NCBI GenBank assembly: GCA_938011325.1
Contig: CALLUD010000029.1
Coordinates: 56,629 to 120,628 of the forward strand
Direction of reading: 5' to 3'
DNA from: an uncultured Spartobacteria bacterium
GTDB taxonomy: Bacteria; Verrucomicrobiota; Verrucomicrobiia; Chthoniobacterales; JAATET01
DNA length: 64,000 nt
Part shown: one piece after another, positions 1 through 8,466 of the stretch
Position numbering within the stretch: position 1 is the first letter of the stretch
Layout of the letters: every line of letters starts with the position of its first letter
Made by a program: the position numbers and the translations under genes
Notes under the pieces: generated by a model
The model's input: the letters and a program-made list of their open reading frames with translations, nothing else
Told to the model about the DNA's origin: nothing
Databases searched by the model: none

Positions 1-225
1 CGGTTTCCCCGGCTCGCAGCCGCTGGCGCCGATCACCGCCTCCTCGGGCGACAACAGCACCAGAATCGCAAAGATGCCCAGGGTAATGCCGCAAGCCAGC
101 GCATAGGGCTGAAACGTCGGGTGCAGATAGGCGGTGATGCGTCCGCTGAAGTAGAAGAAACACAGCGCGGCTGACCAAATGACCAGCACCCCTGCCGTAA
201 GGAATCGGTGAGCCAGCGCGATCAT
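1..225 (-). CDS. TIGR03943/DUF1980-family membrane protein (YcgQ-like), 3' end outside window
   Basis: The first 75 codons are visible and the gene runs off the left edge. The protein opens MIALAHRFLTAGVL and has two hydrophobic helices (about residues 8-28 and 42-60) with a Tyr-rich loop between them. This is the layout of the TIGR03943 (YcgQ) family, whose members are usually encoded directly after a YraQ/DUF318 permease. Its ATG overlaps the permease stop codon by 4 bases (ATGA), so the two are translationally coupled. The role is presumed to be metal transport or storage in the zinc operon that follows from the Zur-like gene. The family call rests on the N-terminus and the gene pair only. 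Confidence 0.7.
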   Translation of the reverse strand, partial: MIALAHRFLTAGVLVIWSAALCFFYFSGRITAYLHPTFQPYALACGITLGIFAILVLLSPEEAVIGASGCEPGKP

Positions 226-1142
226 ATCAGAATCACCTCGAGACGGACGCAGATTAGCGCAATGAGGACGAACAGTCCAACGACCAGGCCGGTCAGGAAG
301 CGGGACCGAAAGACGGCCGAATACATGAAGATGAGCTTGAGATCAACCATCGGCCCGAAGACCAGAAATGCGAGTTTCGCGACGGAGGGGAACATCACAA
401 AGGTCGCCGCAACGAAGGCATCGCTCGTGCTGCAGAGGCAGAGGATGGCGGAGAGCCCCATCAGCGAGATTGTCGCGAGCCAGTTGTTGACCGCCAGCGG
501 CAGGAAGAGGTCCTGATTGATCGCGGTATTGAAGACCGCAGCGGCAGCAGCGCCCATGATGAAATAAATCGTCATGTTCAGGAAATCCCCGACCGCCACT
601 CCGAGGGCGCGCCACAACCGCAGCGAAACGGATCCCGAGGCATCATTGAACTGCCCACGCGGTTGCGCAATGTCCTGAATGACATTGGGACGCAGCACGC
701 TGCCGGTCGAGAGCTGGTGCACCGCCATGCCGGCGAGCACGGCAACAAAATAGCCGACGCCGAGTCTCAGGAGGGTCATCTGCAACGGCCCCTGCCCAAG
801 AAAGGCCGCGTAGGTGCTGACGGCCACAATCGGATTCACGATGGGCGCCGACAGCATGTAGGTGATCGCCGTCGACACTGGCAGTCCCTTGATCATGAGA
901 CGTCGAATGAGAGGCACGACGCCGCATTCGCACATCGGGAACACCGCTCCGAGCAATCCGCTCACCGCGATGCGGGCAAACGGATTCCGCGGAAGAAACC
1001 GCGTCATCATGCGGGCCGGCAGAAATTGATCGATCAGCCCCGACAGGACGGTTCCCAGCAGAAGAAAGGGCAGCCCCTCAAAAAGGATGCTGAGAAACGA
1101 GAGACTGAAGTCAGCAAAATTGAAGTGAAAAACCGATTCCAT
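222..1142 (-). CDS. YraQ/UPF0718-family permease (DUF318)
   Basis: The 306-residue protein has about eight hydrophobic segments in two halves. The hallmark PMCECGVVPLIRR motif lies near residue 70, after a helix with a GTVLSGLID motif, and a second half-repeat (LCLCSTSDAFVAA) lies near residue 235. DUF318 permeases commonly sit beside a COG0523 GTPase and a TIGR03943 protein under zinc or metal control, as here. The gene begins 16 bases after the GTPase stop and overlaps the next gene by 4 bases. Substrate unknown. A metal or metal complex is inferred from context. Confidence 0.85.
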   Translation of the reverse strand: MESVFHFNFADFSLSFLSILFEGLPFLLLGTVLSGLIDQFLPARMMTRFLPRNPFARIAVSGLLGAVFPMCECGVVPLIRRLMIKGLPVSTAITYMLSAPIVNPIVAVSTYAAFLGQGPLQMTLLRLGVGYFVAVLAGMAVHQLSTGSVLRPNVIQDIAQPRGQFNDASGSVSLRLWRALGVAVGDFLNMTIYFIMGAAAAAVFNTAINQDLFLPLAVNNWLATISLMGLSAILCLCSTSDAFVAATFVMFPSVAKLAFLVFGPMVDLKLIFMYSAVFRSRFLTGLVVGLFVLIALICVRLEVILI

Positions 1143-1158
1143 GAGGCGTCGCGCGCGA

Positions 1159-2163
1159 TCAACGTTGAGCCGTCGCCGCTTCCTCGGTCAACGCCGCAAC
1201 GCCCGCGCGAATCACGTCCTCCGGGAGATTCGGACCGACGAAGATGCCCACCGGCGTCGAGAGCCGGCTCGTGTTTCCGATCGGCAACAGCTGCGCCTCC
1301 TCCACGCGATCCACCTTTTGGAAAACGTGAAACTCATCCGGCGTCTCGGTCAGGCGAACCAACCCCTTGGCACGAATCACCTCTTCCGGAAGACGCCTCA
1401 GAAATTGCTCGAGCGAAGCGCGGGAGACCCGCTCGGGAAGGCGGATCTGCAACGACGCAAAATGATGCGTGGAGTGGCAGTGCGCTGCGTCGTGGTCGGG
1501 ATGGTGCTCGTGCTCCTCGTGGTCGTGGCCGCAGCAATCGTGCTCCCCCGTCGTCGCCCTGGCTCGGCTTTCCACGACCGCGACCTCAGCAGCCAATCGC
1601 GCGAGCTCCTTTGCCAGCTCGGCGGGTTCCATCCGCGGTCCCGTGACACGATGCTTCGTCAGCGACTCGTCGACCTGACGTCGCCGCCGCTCGTCCAGCT
1701 CGTCCCATCGCGACACGAAAAGGAAGTTCGCGGTGCGCACCTGGTCGAGTTCGAGCGAATTGTGCCAGAAGCGTTTCTGCCAGCGCTTGCCATCGATCAA
1801 CGACACCTGGGCGGGAAGCGTGAAGCGGTCCAGCTTCGGCTCGAGGGAAAGCATCTCCACGAGTTCCTCGGAATCGGTGGTGCCATTGGTCTCGATGACC
1901 ACGATGCGACCCGGGCGATGCTCGAAGTTTTCCAGCGCCTCCAGCAGCTCGTCGCGCGATCCGCAGCAGACGCAGCTTCCATTGATCGGCACCACGGATC
2001 CCGCGAGGTCATGCAGCAGCTCCGCGTCGACCTTCGCGTTCTGAAAATCATTGATGATCAAGTGCGGATCGAGCCCCTGTTGAGCCAGCTCCGGAAGCAG
2101 GCGCCGAATGTAGGTGGTCTTCCCGGCTCCGAGAAATCCAACAACGAGAACGAGCAAGGTCAT
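1159..2163 (-). CDS. COG0523 (CobW/ZigA-type) GTP-binding metallochaperone
   Basis: This 334-residue G3E GTPase has a Walker A motif GFLGAGKTT (residues 9-17), the family metal site CVCC (residues 64-67), ETNGTTD in switch II (residue 91 onward) and SRWDELD in the place of the NKxD base-recognition motif. Between the GTPase and C-terminal CobW domains is a linker rich in His, Asp and Cys (about residues 203-228), typical of zinc-handling members. It is thought to bind zinc and hand it to client enzymes under zinc limitation. It lies 36 bases after the Fur/Zur-like gene in the same operon, which supports a zinc rather than cobalamin role. Confidence 0.9.
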   Translation of the reverse strand: MTLLVLVVGFLGAGKTTYIRRLLPELAQQGLDPHLIINDFQNAKVDAELLHDLAGSVVPINGSCVCCGSRDELLEALENFEHRPGRIVVIETNGTTDSEELVEMLSLEPKLDRFTLPAQVSLIDGKRWQKRFWHNSLELDQVRTANFLFVSRWDELDERRRRQVDESLTKHRVTGPRMEPAELAKELARLAAEVAVVESRARATTGEHDCCGHDHEEHEHHPDHDAAHCHSTHHFASLQIRLPERVSRASLEQFLRRLPEEVIRAKGLVRLTETPDEFHVFQKVDRVEEAQLLPIGNTSRLSTPVGIFVGPNLPEDVIRAGVAALTEEAATAQR

Positions 2164-2199
2164 AATCAGCGGAAACCCCTCAAACGATCCGGCGTTGCG

Positions 2200-2646
2200 T
2201 CAGGCGGTTCTGCAGCTCGGGCAGACACCGAAGAAATCGAGTTCGTGATAGATGTCGCGATACCCGGTCCGGCGCTTCACGCGGTTTTCGATCGTCGCCA
2301 CCGGACACTCGATGTCGAGGTTCTCGATCTTCCCGCATTCCGTGCAGATGATGTGTTCGTGATGCTCTCCCGGCAGGTTGAGCATGAAGTAATACGAGCG
2401 CTCCGGGGAACCCATCCTCCGAACCAGCCCGATCTCCTCGAGCTTCACCAGGATGCGGAAAATGGACGATGGATCGCACGAATCCTTCAGGCTTGGCTCC
2501 TTCGCCAGCGCGGCCCAGCCAATCGGATGTCCCTTCTCGAAAAGGACACGCAGGATCTCGCGCAACGCATGCGTGCGACGCAGTCCCCGGGACCGGCACT
2601 GTTCCAGCGCCCACTCGAATTTCTCCATCGGATCACTACGTTTCAT
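2200..2646 (-). CDS. zur: Fur-family metal regulator, probably Zur
   Basis: From the chosen ATG (MKRSDPMEKFEWALEQ) the protein is 148 residues, a normal Fur length. The frame is open for 27 more codons upstream but these lack Fur similarity. It has an N-terminal winged helix, then HHEHIICTECGK and a C-terminal CPSCR, giving the two CxxC pairs of the structural zinc site. Zur rather than Fur is inferred because the gene heads an operon with a COG0523 GTPase and diverges from znuACB. It probably represses both operons from the 146-base spacer when zinc is replete. A Fur or PerR assignment cannot be excluded by sequence alone. Confidence 0.85.
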   Translation of the reverse strand: MKRSDPMEKFEWALEQCRSRGLRRTHALREILRVLFEKGHPIGWAALAKEPSLKDSCDPSSIFRILVKLEEIGLVRRMGSPERSYYFMLNLPGEHHEHIICTECGKIENLDIECPVATIENRVKRRTGYRDIYHELDFFGVCPSCRTA

Positions 2647-2792
2647 CGCCGGACTCCACCGTAGGCCGTCCCCGGGAACGCAGCAAACGTTTTGCCGCCC
2701 GGTTCTCCTGTTTTCCGATCTCCACATCGGGCGATTGACTTGTTTTGGGAATTCACTTGCATATCAAGGTGCATCGAATCATTCATCGATCA
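2647..2792. promoter_or_regulatory. Divergent control region of the zinc operons
   Basis: The spacer lies between the Zur-like gene and znuA. A TTGACT hexamer at 2735-2740 points toward znuA but has only a weak -10 (around 2758-2764). Two direct CATCGA repeats lie between 2770 and 2792, next to the znuA start. I found no convincing copy of known Zur boxes, so operator placement is open. Confidence 0.35.
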
Positions 2793-3695
2793 ATGAAAAT
2801 CCCGTCCGTCATTGCCTTCAGCCTGCTGGTGGCCGGGGTTCTTCATGCTGACCCCATCCGGGTCGCCTCGGTCTCGCCATTGCTCACGGAGATCGCTGAA
2901 GCCGTCGGGGGAAGTGCCGTGCGGATCATCCCCCTGGTGACGCCGGAGGAGGACCCGCACGAATATCGTCCCACGCCGCAGGACCTGAAGGAAATCTCCG
3001 GTGCGCAGCTCATTCTCGCGTCTGGAAAAAATCTCGAGCACTACCTCGACGTGCTGCGGAATGCCGCCGGCCCCGACACCAGGTTGCTTCCCGTGGGCGA
3101 TCACGTTCCATCCCTGGAGCTGAAGGACGGACACGACGATCACGACCACGGCCCGGCCGGCGAAGGCCCCATGGAGGATCCGCATTGGTGGCACAGCGTG
3201 CCGAACGTGATTCGCGCCACCGAGGTGGTGCGGGACGCCTTGATCCAGGTCGATCCCGGGAAAAGGACGACGTTCGAGGAGAACGCGGCCGCCTATATCC
3301 GCCGGCTCAAGGACCTCGACTCCTGGATCAAGCTGAAGGTCGCCGAGCTGCCCCGCAATGAACGGCAACTCGTGACATCGCACGATGCCTTCCAGTATTT
3401 CGCCAGCACCTACGGCTTTCGAATCCACGCGATCGAGGGGATCAACCCGGAACAGGAGCCATCCGCAAAGGAAGTCAGCGATCTCATCAAGACCATTCGC
3501 GACGAGCGCGTGAAGGCGATCTTTCTCGAGAGCAATCTCAACCCGAAGGTCAGTCGCGAGTTGACGCGCGAGACGGGTGTCAAGATCGGCGGAATGCTCG
3601 CCGCCGACGGTCTCGGCACCGGAGAGTCATCCAACTACGAAGGGATGATGCGTCACAACGTCACGACCATCGTGAACGCCTTGAGCACACAATGA
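2793..3695 (+). CDS. znuA: Zinc ABC transporter, substrate-binding protein
   Basis: This is a 300-residue cluster A-I (TroA/ZnuA) periplasmic binding protein. The ATG at 2793 is preferred over 2745 because it starts a clean signal peptide (MKIPSVIAFSLLVAGVLHA). Metal ligands are seen in EEDPHEYRP, MEDPHWWH, TSHDAFQYF and the C-terminal LESNLNP region. A short His/Asp loop (DGHDDHDHG) between the first two ligand regions is typical of zinc binders. The stop overlaps the ATG of the next gene (ATGA). It captures Zn2+ in the periplasm and delivers it to the permease two genes downstream. Mn2+ is an alternative substrate, but the His loop and the Zur/COG0523 context favour zinc. Confidence 0.92.
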   Translation: MKIPSVIAFSLLVAGVLHADPIRVASVSPLLTEIAEAVGGSAVRIIPLVTPEEDPHEYRPTPQDLKEISGAQLILASGKNLEHYLDVLRNAAGPDTRLLPVGDHVPSLELKDGHDDHDHGPAGEGPMEDPHWWHSVPNVIRATEVVRDALIQVDPGKRTTFEENAAAYIRRLKDLDSWIKLKVAELPRNERQLVTSHDAFQYFASTYGFRIHAIEGINPEQEPSAKEVSDLIKTIRDERVKAIFLESNLNPKVSRELTRETGVKIGGMLAADGLGTGESSNYEGMMRHNVTTIVNALSTQ

Positions 3696-4111
3696 GAGGC
3701 TCCCCACTGGTTCGCGCATTGGTCATGCTGCTCGCCTTGGCGGCGCTTGCGATCCCTTTGCGCCATCTCACGGCTCAGCGTGAGACAACCTCCGCGCCCC
3801 CGGTCGTGGAAAACAAGGCTCCCGAAACCTCGAAGGTGTCGATCGCTCTCACGTCCACGAGGGTTCCCTGCGCGTTCTCGATCCACCATCTCGGAAAAGT
3901 CATTTGGGAGGGCACGCTCACGAAGCCCGAAGCGAATCAAACGCTGGATCTCCCCTTCCCGCCCGAGGGCATCGACCTCGTTGTGCAGGCTGAGTGGTCC
4001 GACGAAGATCCATCCGCGCTACGAGTCGAGGTGACTGCACCGGGCGGTCGATCCATCGAACAATCCCTTTGGGGGAGCGGCTCCGCGACCGAAGCCCTCA
4101 CCTTTCGTTGA
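3692..4111 (+). CDS. Hypothetical secreted or membrane-anchored protein inside the znu operon
   Basis: The 139-residue protein has an N-terminal hydrophobic segment (about residues 8-28), then a predicted beta-rich domain (FSIHHLGKVIWEG, LPFPPEGIDLVVQAEW). It overlaps the znuA stop by 4 bases and ends two bases before the znuC start, so it is cotranslated with the transporter. I recognise no family. The size and beta-sandwich character would suit a periplasmic accessory to zinc uptake. That is inference from position only. Confidence 0.75.
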   Translation: MRGSPLVRALVMLLALAALAIPLRHLTAQRETTSAPPVVENKAPETSKVSIALTSTRVPCAFSIHHLGKVIWEGTLTKPEANQTLDLPFPPEGIDLVVQAEWSDEDPSALRVEVTAPGGRSIEQSLWGSGSATEALTFR

Positions 4112-4113
4112 CC

Positions 4114-4842
4114 ATGGCGGCGCATCGACTTTCCATTCGAAACCTGACGGTGTCCTATCACCGGATTCCCGCCGTCCATCATCTCGATGTGGAACTCCGG
4201 TGCGGCAACTGCGTGGCACTTCTCGGCCCCAATGGCGCGGGAAAGACGTCGCTCTTCAAGGCAATGGTCGGGCTCGTCACTCCCGAGACAGGCAGCATCG
4301 AACTGGGCGGACACGGCAACGCGAACACGCGGCATGAAATCGCCTACCTCCCCCAGCGCGAGGATCTCGACTGGAACTTTCCCATCACCGTCTCCGGGCT
4401 CGTGGAAATGGGACGCTACACCCGGCTGGGTTGGTGGCGCCGATTCGGCAGGGAGGACGCCCGTGCCGTCGAGCGCGCGCTTTCCATGATGGAGCTGACC
4501 GACCTCGCCGATCGACAGATTCAAGCTCTCTCCGGCGGACAGCAGCAGCGCGCCTTCATCGCGCGCGCCCTGGCCCAGGAAGCCCACGTCATGCTGCTCG
4601 ACGAGCCTTTCACCGGTCTCGACAAGCCTGCGCAAGATCATCTTTCGACCGCTCTTCGCCGCATCGCGGCCGAGGGGAACCTCGTGATCGCCTCGCATCA
4701 CGATCTCCACACGGTGCCTCACCTTTTCGATCAGGTGCTGTTTCTCAACGGTGAGTTGATCGCATTCGGCAACACCGCGGATGCCTTCACCCCGGAAAAC
4801 ATCGAACGCACCTTCGGGACGCCCGCATTCTCCGGGCATTGA
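4114..4842 (+). CDS. znuC: Zinc ABC transporter, ATP-binding protein
   Basis: The start MAAHRLSIRNLTVSYH gives 242 residues, and the ATG lies 2 bases after the preceding stop. The protein has Walker A GPNGAGKTS, Q-loop YLPQREDLDW, signature LSGGQQQRAFIARAL, Walker B VMLLDEPFTGLD and the H-loop histidine in VIASHHDLHTV. This is the standard ABC ATPase for metal importers and would energise the permease encoded 4 bases downstream. Confidence 0.93.
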   Translation: MAAHRLSIRNLTVSYHRIPAVHHLDVELRCGNCVALLGPNGAGKTSLFKAMVGLVTPETGSIELGGHGNANTRHEIAYLPQREDLDWNFPITVSGLVEMGRYTRLGWWRRFGREDARAVERALSMMELTDLADRQIQALSGGQQQRAFIARALAQEAHVMLLDEPFTGLDKPAQDHLSTALRRIAAEGNLVIASHHDLHTVPHLFDQVLFLNGELIAFGNTADAFTPENIERTFGTPAFSGH

Positions 4843-4846
4843 TTCC

Positions 4847-5785
4847 ATGGACGCTTTTCTCGCCAGCCTCGCCGATCCATTCCGGCACGAGTTCATGCAA
4901 CGGGCTCTGCTCGGCTGCGCGCTTATCGGATTCACCAACGGTTGCCTGAGCACGTTCATCGTGTTGCGCCGACTGGCCCTCATGGCCGACGCCCTGGCCC
5001 ACTCGCTTTTGCCCGGTCTTGCAATTGCGATTCTCCTCTTCGGCCTGGCACCGGGCGGCCTTTTCCTTGGCGCACTCATCGCCGCGCTGCTCGTCGCGCT
5101 GGGCTCCCAATTGATCGCGAACAGTTCGCGAATCAAGGAGGACACCGCGCTGGGGCTTCTCTTCGCGTGTTCGTTCTCGCTGGGCCTAGTGCTCCTCAGC
5201 ATCTCGCCGGTGCGCGTCGAAATTCACCACTATCTCTTTGGAAACATCCTGGGCCTTTCCGATGCGGACCTCTGGACCATTTACGTGGTGGCGATCCTCG
5301 TTCTCCCCTGCCTCGTCGCGCTCGAGCGGCCGCTGTTGCTCTCGATGTTCGAGCCATCCGTCGCGGCAAGTCAGGGCGTCGCCGTCAACGCAATGAACCT
5401 CATCCTCATGGGCGCCCTGGTCCTCACCATGATCTCCTCCCTGCAGGCCGTGGGCGTCATTCTCGCGCTGGGAATGCTCATCGCACCCGCGGCGACCGTT
5501 TACCTGTTCTCCGACTCCTACTCCGCGATGTTCTGGGGCGGCGGCATTCTGGGCATGGTCGGCTCATGCCTTGGGCTGCTGATTTCGTTCTGGCTCAATC
5601 TCCCGTCCGGCTCATGCATCGTCCTCACGCTCGGGGTGATCTTCCTCCTCGCACTGCTGCTGAGCCCTCGCTACGGGTTGGTCAGCCGATGGACCCGCCG
5701 CCGTCATCTGCACGAACAATCGCTCGCCCGCTGGGATTCCGTCCCTCCGCCCGGCTCCGGGAAACACGCTCACGACCACGACTGA
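4847..5785 (+). CDS. znuB: Zinc ABC transporter, permease
   Basis: The 312-residue integral membrane protein has about eight to nine helices and the ABC-3 family motif RRLALMADALAHSLLPG near residue 38, plus ALGMLIAPAATVYL near residue 210. The start MDAFLASLADPF is chosen because it lies 4 bases after the znuC stop. The C-terminus carries a His-rich tail (GKHAHDHD), common in zinc permeases. It forms the channel of the importer with ZnuC. MntB-type manganese permeases are the closest alternative. Confidence 0.92.
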   Translation: MDAFLASLADPFRHEFMQRALLGCALIGFTNGCLSTFIVLRRLALMADALAHSLLPGLAIAILLFGLAPGGLFLGALIAALLVALGSQLIANSSRIKEDTALGLLFACSFSLGLVLLSISPVRVEIHHYLFGNILGLSDADLWTIYVVAILVLPCLVALERPLLLSMFEPSVAASQGVAVNAMNLILMGALVLTMISSLQAVGVILALGMLIAPAATVYLFSDSYSAMFWGGGILGMVGSCLGLLISFWLNLPSGSCIVLTLGVIFLLALLLSPRYGLVSRWTRRRHLHEQSLARWDSVPPPGSGKHAHDHD

Positions 5786-5844
5786 GTGACTTTGAGGTTG
5801 CGCCCGACGGGATGGAGGCGCATTAACGAATCAGCGACATCGCC

Positions 5845-6417
5845 ATGAAAAAGCCCACCCTCGTCCTGCTTGCTCTTTCCGCGCTTCCCACGCTCGCCCA
5901 TGCGCATCCCGGCACGGGCGTCAGCGGCCTCGCCCATGGATTCCAGCACCCGCTCTTCGGTCTGGATCACCTGCTCGCGATGCTTGCGATCGGGCTTTGG
6001 GCGGCGCAGATCGGTGGACGTGCCATCTGGGCCATCCCTGCTGCTTTCGTCGGAACCATGGCTGTCGGCGGCGCTCTCGGAATGACCGGTCTGTCGCTGC
6101 CGATGATGGAGCCCGGAATCGCCGCATCGGTTCTCATCCTCGGCCTCCTCATCACGTTTGCGGTCCGCATGCCGCTTGCCGCCGCGCTGCCGCTCGTCGC
6201 GTTGTTTGCGCTCTTCCACGGCCACGCGCACGGTGCCGAAATGCCGGCAAACACTTCGGGCGTGACCTATGCGCTCGGCTTCGTCGCCGCCACTGCGCTG
6301 CTCCACGCCACCGGGATCGCACTCGGCGTCGGAATCCAGCGGCTTTCCACCGCACCGATGGTGCGCCTCGCCGGCGCCGCGATCGCCATGATGGGCGTCG
6401 CGATTTTCCTCGGCTAG
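5845..6417 (+). CDS. HupE/UreJ-family membrane protein
   Basis: The 190-residue protein has a signal sequence ending AHAHPG, the HupE signature HGFQHPLFGLDHLLAMLAIG (about residues 32-51) and HGHAHGAE (about residue 130), with six to seven helices. HupE/UreJ proteins are secondary metal permeases best known for nickel or cobalt. Here the gene follows znuB by 59 bases on the same strand, with no hydrogenase or urease gene in view, so zinc is a plausible substrate. Its TAG overlaps the recQ stop by 4 bases, tail to tail. Confidence 0.88.
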   Translation: MKKPTLVLLALSALPTLAHAHPGTGVSGLAHGFQHPLFGLDHLLAMLAIGLWAAQIGGRAIWAIPAAFVGTMAVGGALGMTGLSLPMMEPGIAASVLILGLLITFAVRMPLAAALPLVALFALFHGHAHGAEMPANTSGVTYALGFVAATALLHATGIALGVGIQRLSTAPMVRLAGAAIAMMGVAIFLG

Positions 6418-8243
6418 TCGGTGAACACCTCACGGCCGTTCGCGGCGACGTAATCGCGAATCAACGCGAGAAATCGCCGCGAAAACTCCACGGCCTTCTT
6501 TCTGCCAACACCCGGCGTCGCCTCGAACGCGAGGTCGGAATCCGGATAATGCCGCGCCATGTGGCGCAGCGAGACGTCCGAGAAAATCACATACGCCGGC
6601 ACGTCGCGCGCATCGGCGATCTCGCGACGCAGCTTTCGCAACGCCTCGAAGAGCGCCTGGTCGAACGCAAACTCCTCCTTGATCCTTCGCCGCGCCTTCG
6701 CCGGCTTCGCCATGGCCTGCCGCACGCGCACCGGACCCCGGGACTTGAGAAGCGCGAGACCGGCATCCGTAAGGTCCACCGTCGCGAACCGATCCTCCGA
6801 CCGCGTCGCATATCCCATGCGGATCAGCTCTCCGGCGAGATGTTTCCATTCATCCGCACTGAGTTCCCTGCCGATGCCATGCACCGGCAGGCGATCGTGC
6901 CCACGCTCGACGATCGCCTTCGCCTTGGAGCCCAGCAGCACGTCGACGATGTGATTCAGCCCGAAGCTCCAGCCGCTTCTCTGCCGCACGCGATACAGGC
7001 ACGAGAGAAATTTCTGCGCCGGAATCGTCACATCGATCTCCGCGCGTGGCGACAGGCAGTTGTCGCAGCTCCCGCAATTTTCCTCGGCAAACTCCTCGCC
7101 GAAATACCGCAGCACGGCCCTTCGCCGGCACTCGCCGCTCTCGGCGAATTCCGCCATCGCGTTGAGCTGCCGCAGCGCAACCTCGCGCTCCTCGTCACCC
7201 GGTTTCTCCTCGATCAGGCGCTTCTGCTTGAGAATGTCTCCGCGGCTGTAAAGCAGCAGGCACTCCGAGGCCAGGCCGTCGCGTCCCGCCCGCCCGGTTT
7301 CCTGATAATAGCTCTCGAGGTTTCGCGGCAGATCGTAGTGCACCACGAAGCGCACGTTCGGTTTGTCGATCCCCATCCCGAAGGCAATCGTCGCGCAGAT
7401 CACGCGCACGTCATCGCGCAAAAACGCCTCCTGATTCGCCGCGCGATCCTCCGGGCCGAGCCCCGCATGATACGGCCTCGCCGGGATTCCCTTCTCCGAG
7501 AGCCGGTTCGCCAGCGACTCCGTCGACTTTCGCGAGAGGCAATAAACAATCCCGCTCTCGGTCGGTCGTCGCGCGAGAAAATCGAGCAGTTGATCAAACG
7601 CACCACTCTTCGACTGGACGCGATAGAGCAGATTCGGGCGATTGAAGCTGCCGACGTGAATCGCTGGATCCCGCAGCGCCAGCCTATCCACAATGTCGTC
7701 GCGCACGCGCGCCGTCGCGGTCGCGGTCAGCGCCACCATCGGCACCTCGGGCAACACCGCACGCAGCTCGCTCAATCGCCGATACTCGGGCCGAAAATCG
7801 TGTCCCCATTCGCTGATGCAATGCGCCTCGTCCACCGCAATGAGCCGCACATTCCACTTTCCGAGATCCTCGAGAAAGCCTGACAGCAGCAACCGCTCCG
7901 GCGCCACATACAGCAACTTGAACTCGCCCTGGTGCAGCCCGCGCAACCTCCGGCGCGACTCACCCGCGTCGAGCGCGGAATTCAAATACGTCGCCGCCAC
8001 GCCATTCTCCGTGAGCCCGTCGACCTGATCCTTCATCAGCGCAATCAACGGCGACACCACCAACGTGAGCCCGTCGAGCATCAACGCGGGCAATTGATAG
8101 CAGAGCGACTTTCCGCCGCCCGTCGGCAGCAGCGCGAACACATCGCGCCCCGCCATCACGTCGGAAACGATCTCCTCCTGGAGTGGCCGGAACGTCTCGT
8201 AACCGAAAACGCTCTTCAGAATCCCCTTCGCCGTCGCCATCAT
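6414..8243 (-). CDS. recQ: ATP-dependent DNA helicase RecQ
   Basis: This is a 609-residue superfamily 2 helicase. It has Walker A LLPTGGGKSLCYQLP (about residue 40), DEAH box AVDEAHCISEWGHDF, motif VI region YQETGRAGRDG, the RQC zinc cluster (C..ENCGSCDNC, about residues 390-410), a winged helix and a C-terminal HRDC domain (about residues 525-605, FSDVSLRHMA). The length is usual for bacterial RecQ. It unwinds recombination and replication intermediates in the cytoplasm. Either of the two initial Met codons could start. It is a housekeeping gene separating the zinc island from the tRNA. Confidence 0.96.
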   Translation of the reverse strand: MMATAKGILKSVFGYETFRPLQEEIVSDVMAGRDVFALLPTGGGKSLCYQLPALMLDGLTLVVSPLIALMKDQVDGLTENGVAATYLNSALDAGESRRRLRGLHQGEFKLLYVAPERLLLSGFLEDLGKWNVRLIAVDEAHCISEWGHDFRPEYRRLSELRAVLPEVPMVALTATATARVRDDIVDRLALRDPAIHVGSFNRPNLLYRVQSKSGAFDQLLDFLARRPTESGIVYCLSRKSTESLANRLSEKGIPARPYHAGLGPEDRAANQEAFLRDDVRVICATIAFGMGIDKPNVRFVVHYDLPRNLESYYQETGRAGRDGLASECLLLYSRGDILKQKRLIEEKPGDEEREVALRQLNAMAEFAESGECRRRAVLRYFGEEFAEENCGSCDNCLSPRAEIDVTIPAQKFLSCLYRVRQRSGWSFGLNHIVDVLLGSKAKAIVERGHDRLPVHGIGRELSADEWKHLAGELIRMGYATRSEDRFATVDLTDAGLALLKSRGPVRVRQAMAKPAKARRRIKEEFAFDQALFEALRKLRREIADARDVPAYVIFSDVSLRHMARHYPDSDLAFEATPGVGRKKAVEFSRRFLALIRDYVAANGREVFTD

Positions 8244-8360
8244 CGCGCGCAGTCTACTGAAGCGAAAAGTCCCGCCAAGCGCCGAACCCTCAAATCCACA
8301 ATTCGGGGTTGAAATCTGCCGTGATGCATGTTTTCCTCTCCCGCTCCCAACGAGGCGAAT

Positions 8361-8435
8361 TCCTGAGTAGCTCAGCGGTAGAGCGATCGGCTGTTAACCG
8401 ATTGGTCGTAGGTTCGAATCCTACCTCAGGAGCCA
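8361..8435 (+). tRNA. tRNA-Asn (GTT)
   Basis: This is a canonical cloverleaf. The acceptor stem TCCTGAG pairs with CTCAGGA, the D arm is GCTC/GAGC, the anticodon stem ATCGG/CCGAT has loop CTGTTAA (anticodon GTT at 8393-8395), and the T arm is GTAGG/CCTAC with loop TTCGAAT. Discriminator G is followed by an encoded CCA. Confidence 0.98.
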
Positions 8436-8466
8436 CTCGTCATAAGGCTCCAAAGGTTGCCTTCCC

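Noticed and set aside
663..2664. Long plus-strand open frames opposite the permease, GTPase and Zur genes
   Set aside because: They are Arg/His/Gly-rich antisense frames typical of GC-rich coding DNA, with no domain and no initiation signal.
2735..2792. A recognisable Zur box before znuA
   Set aside because: Only partial dyads and CATCGA direct repeats are present. No match to known Zur consensus was good enough to call.
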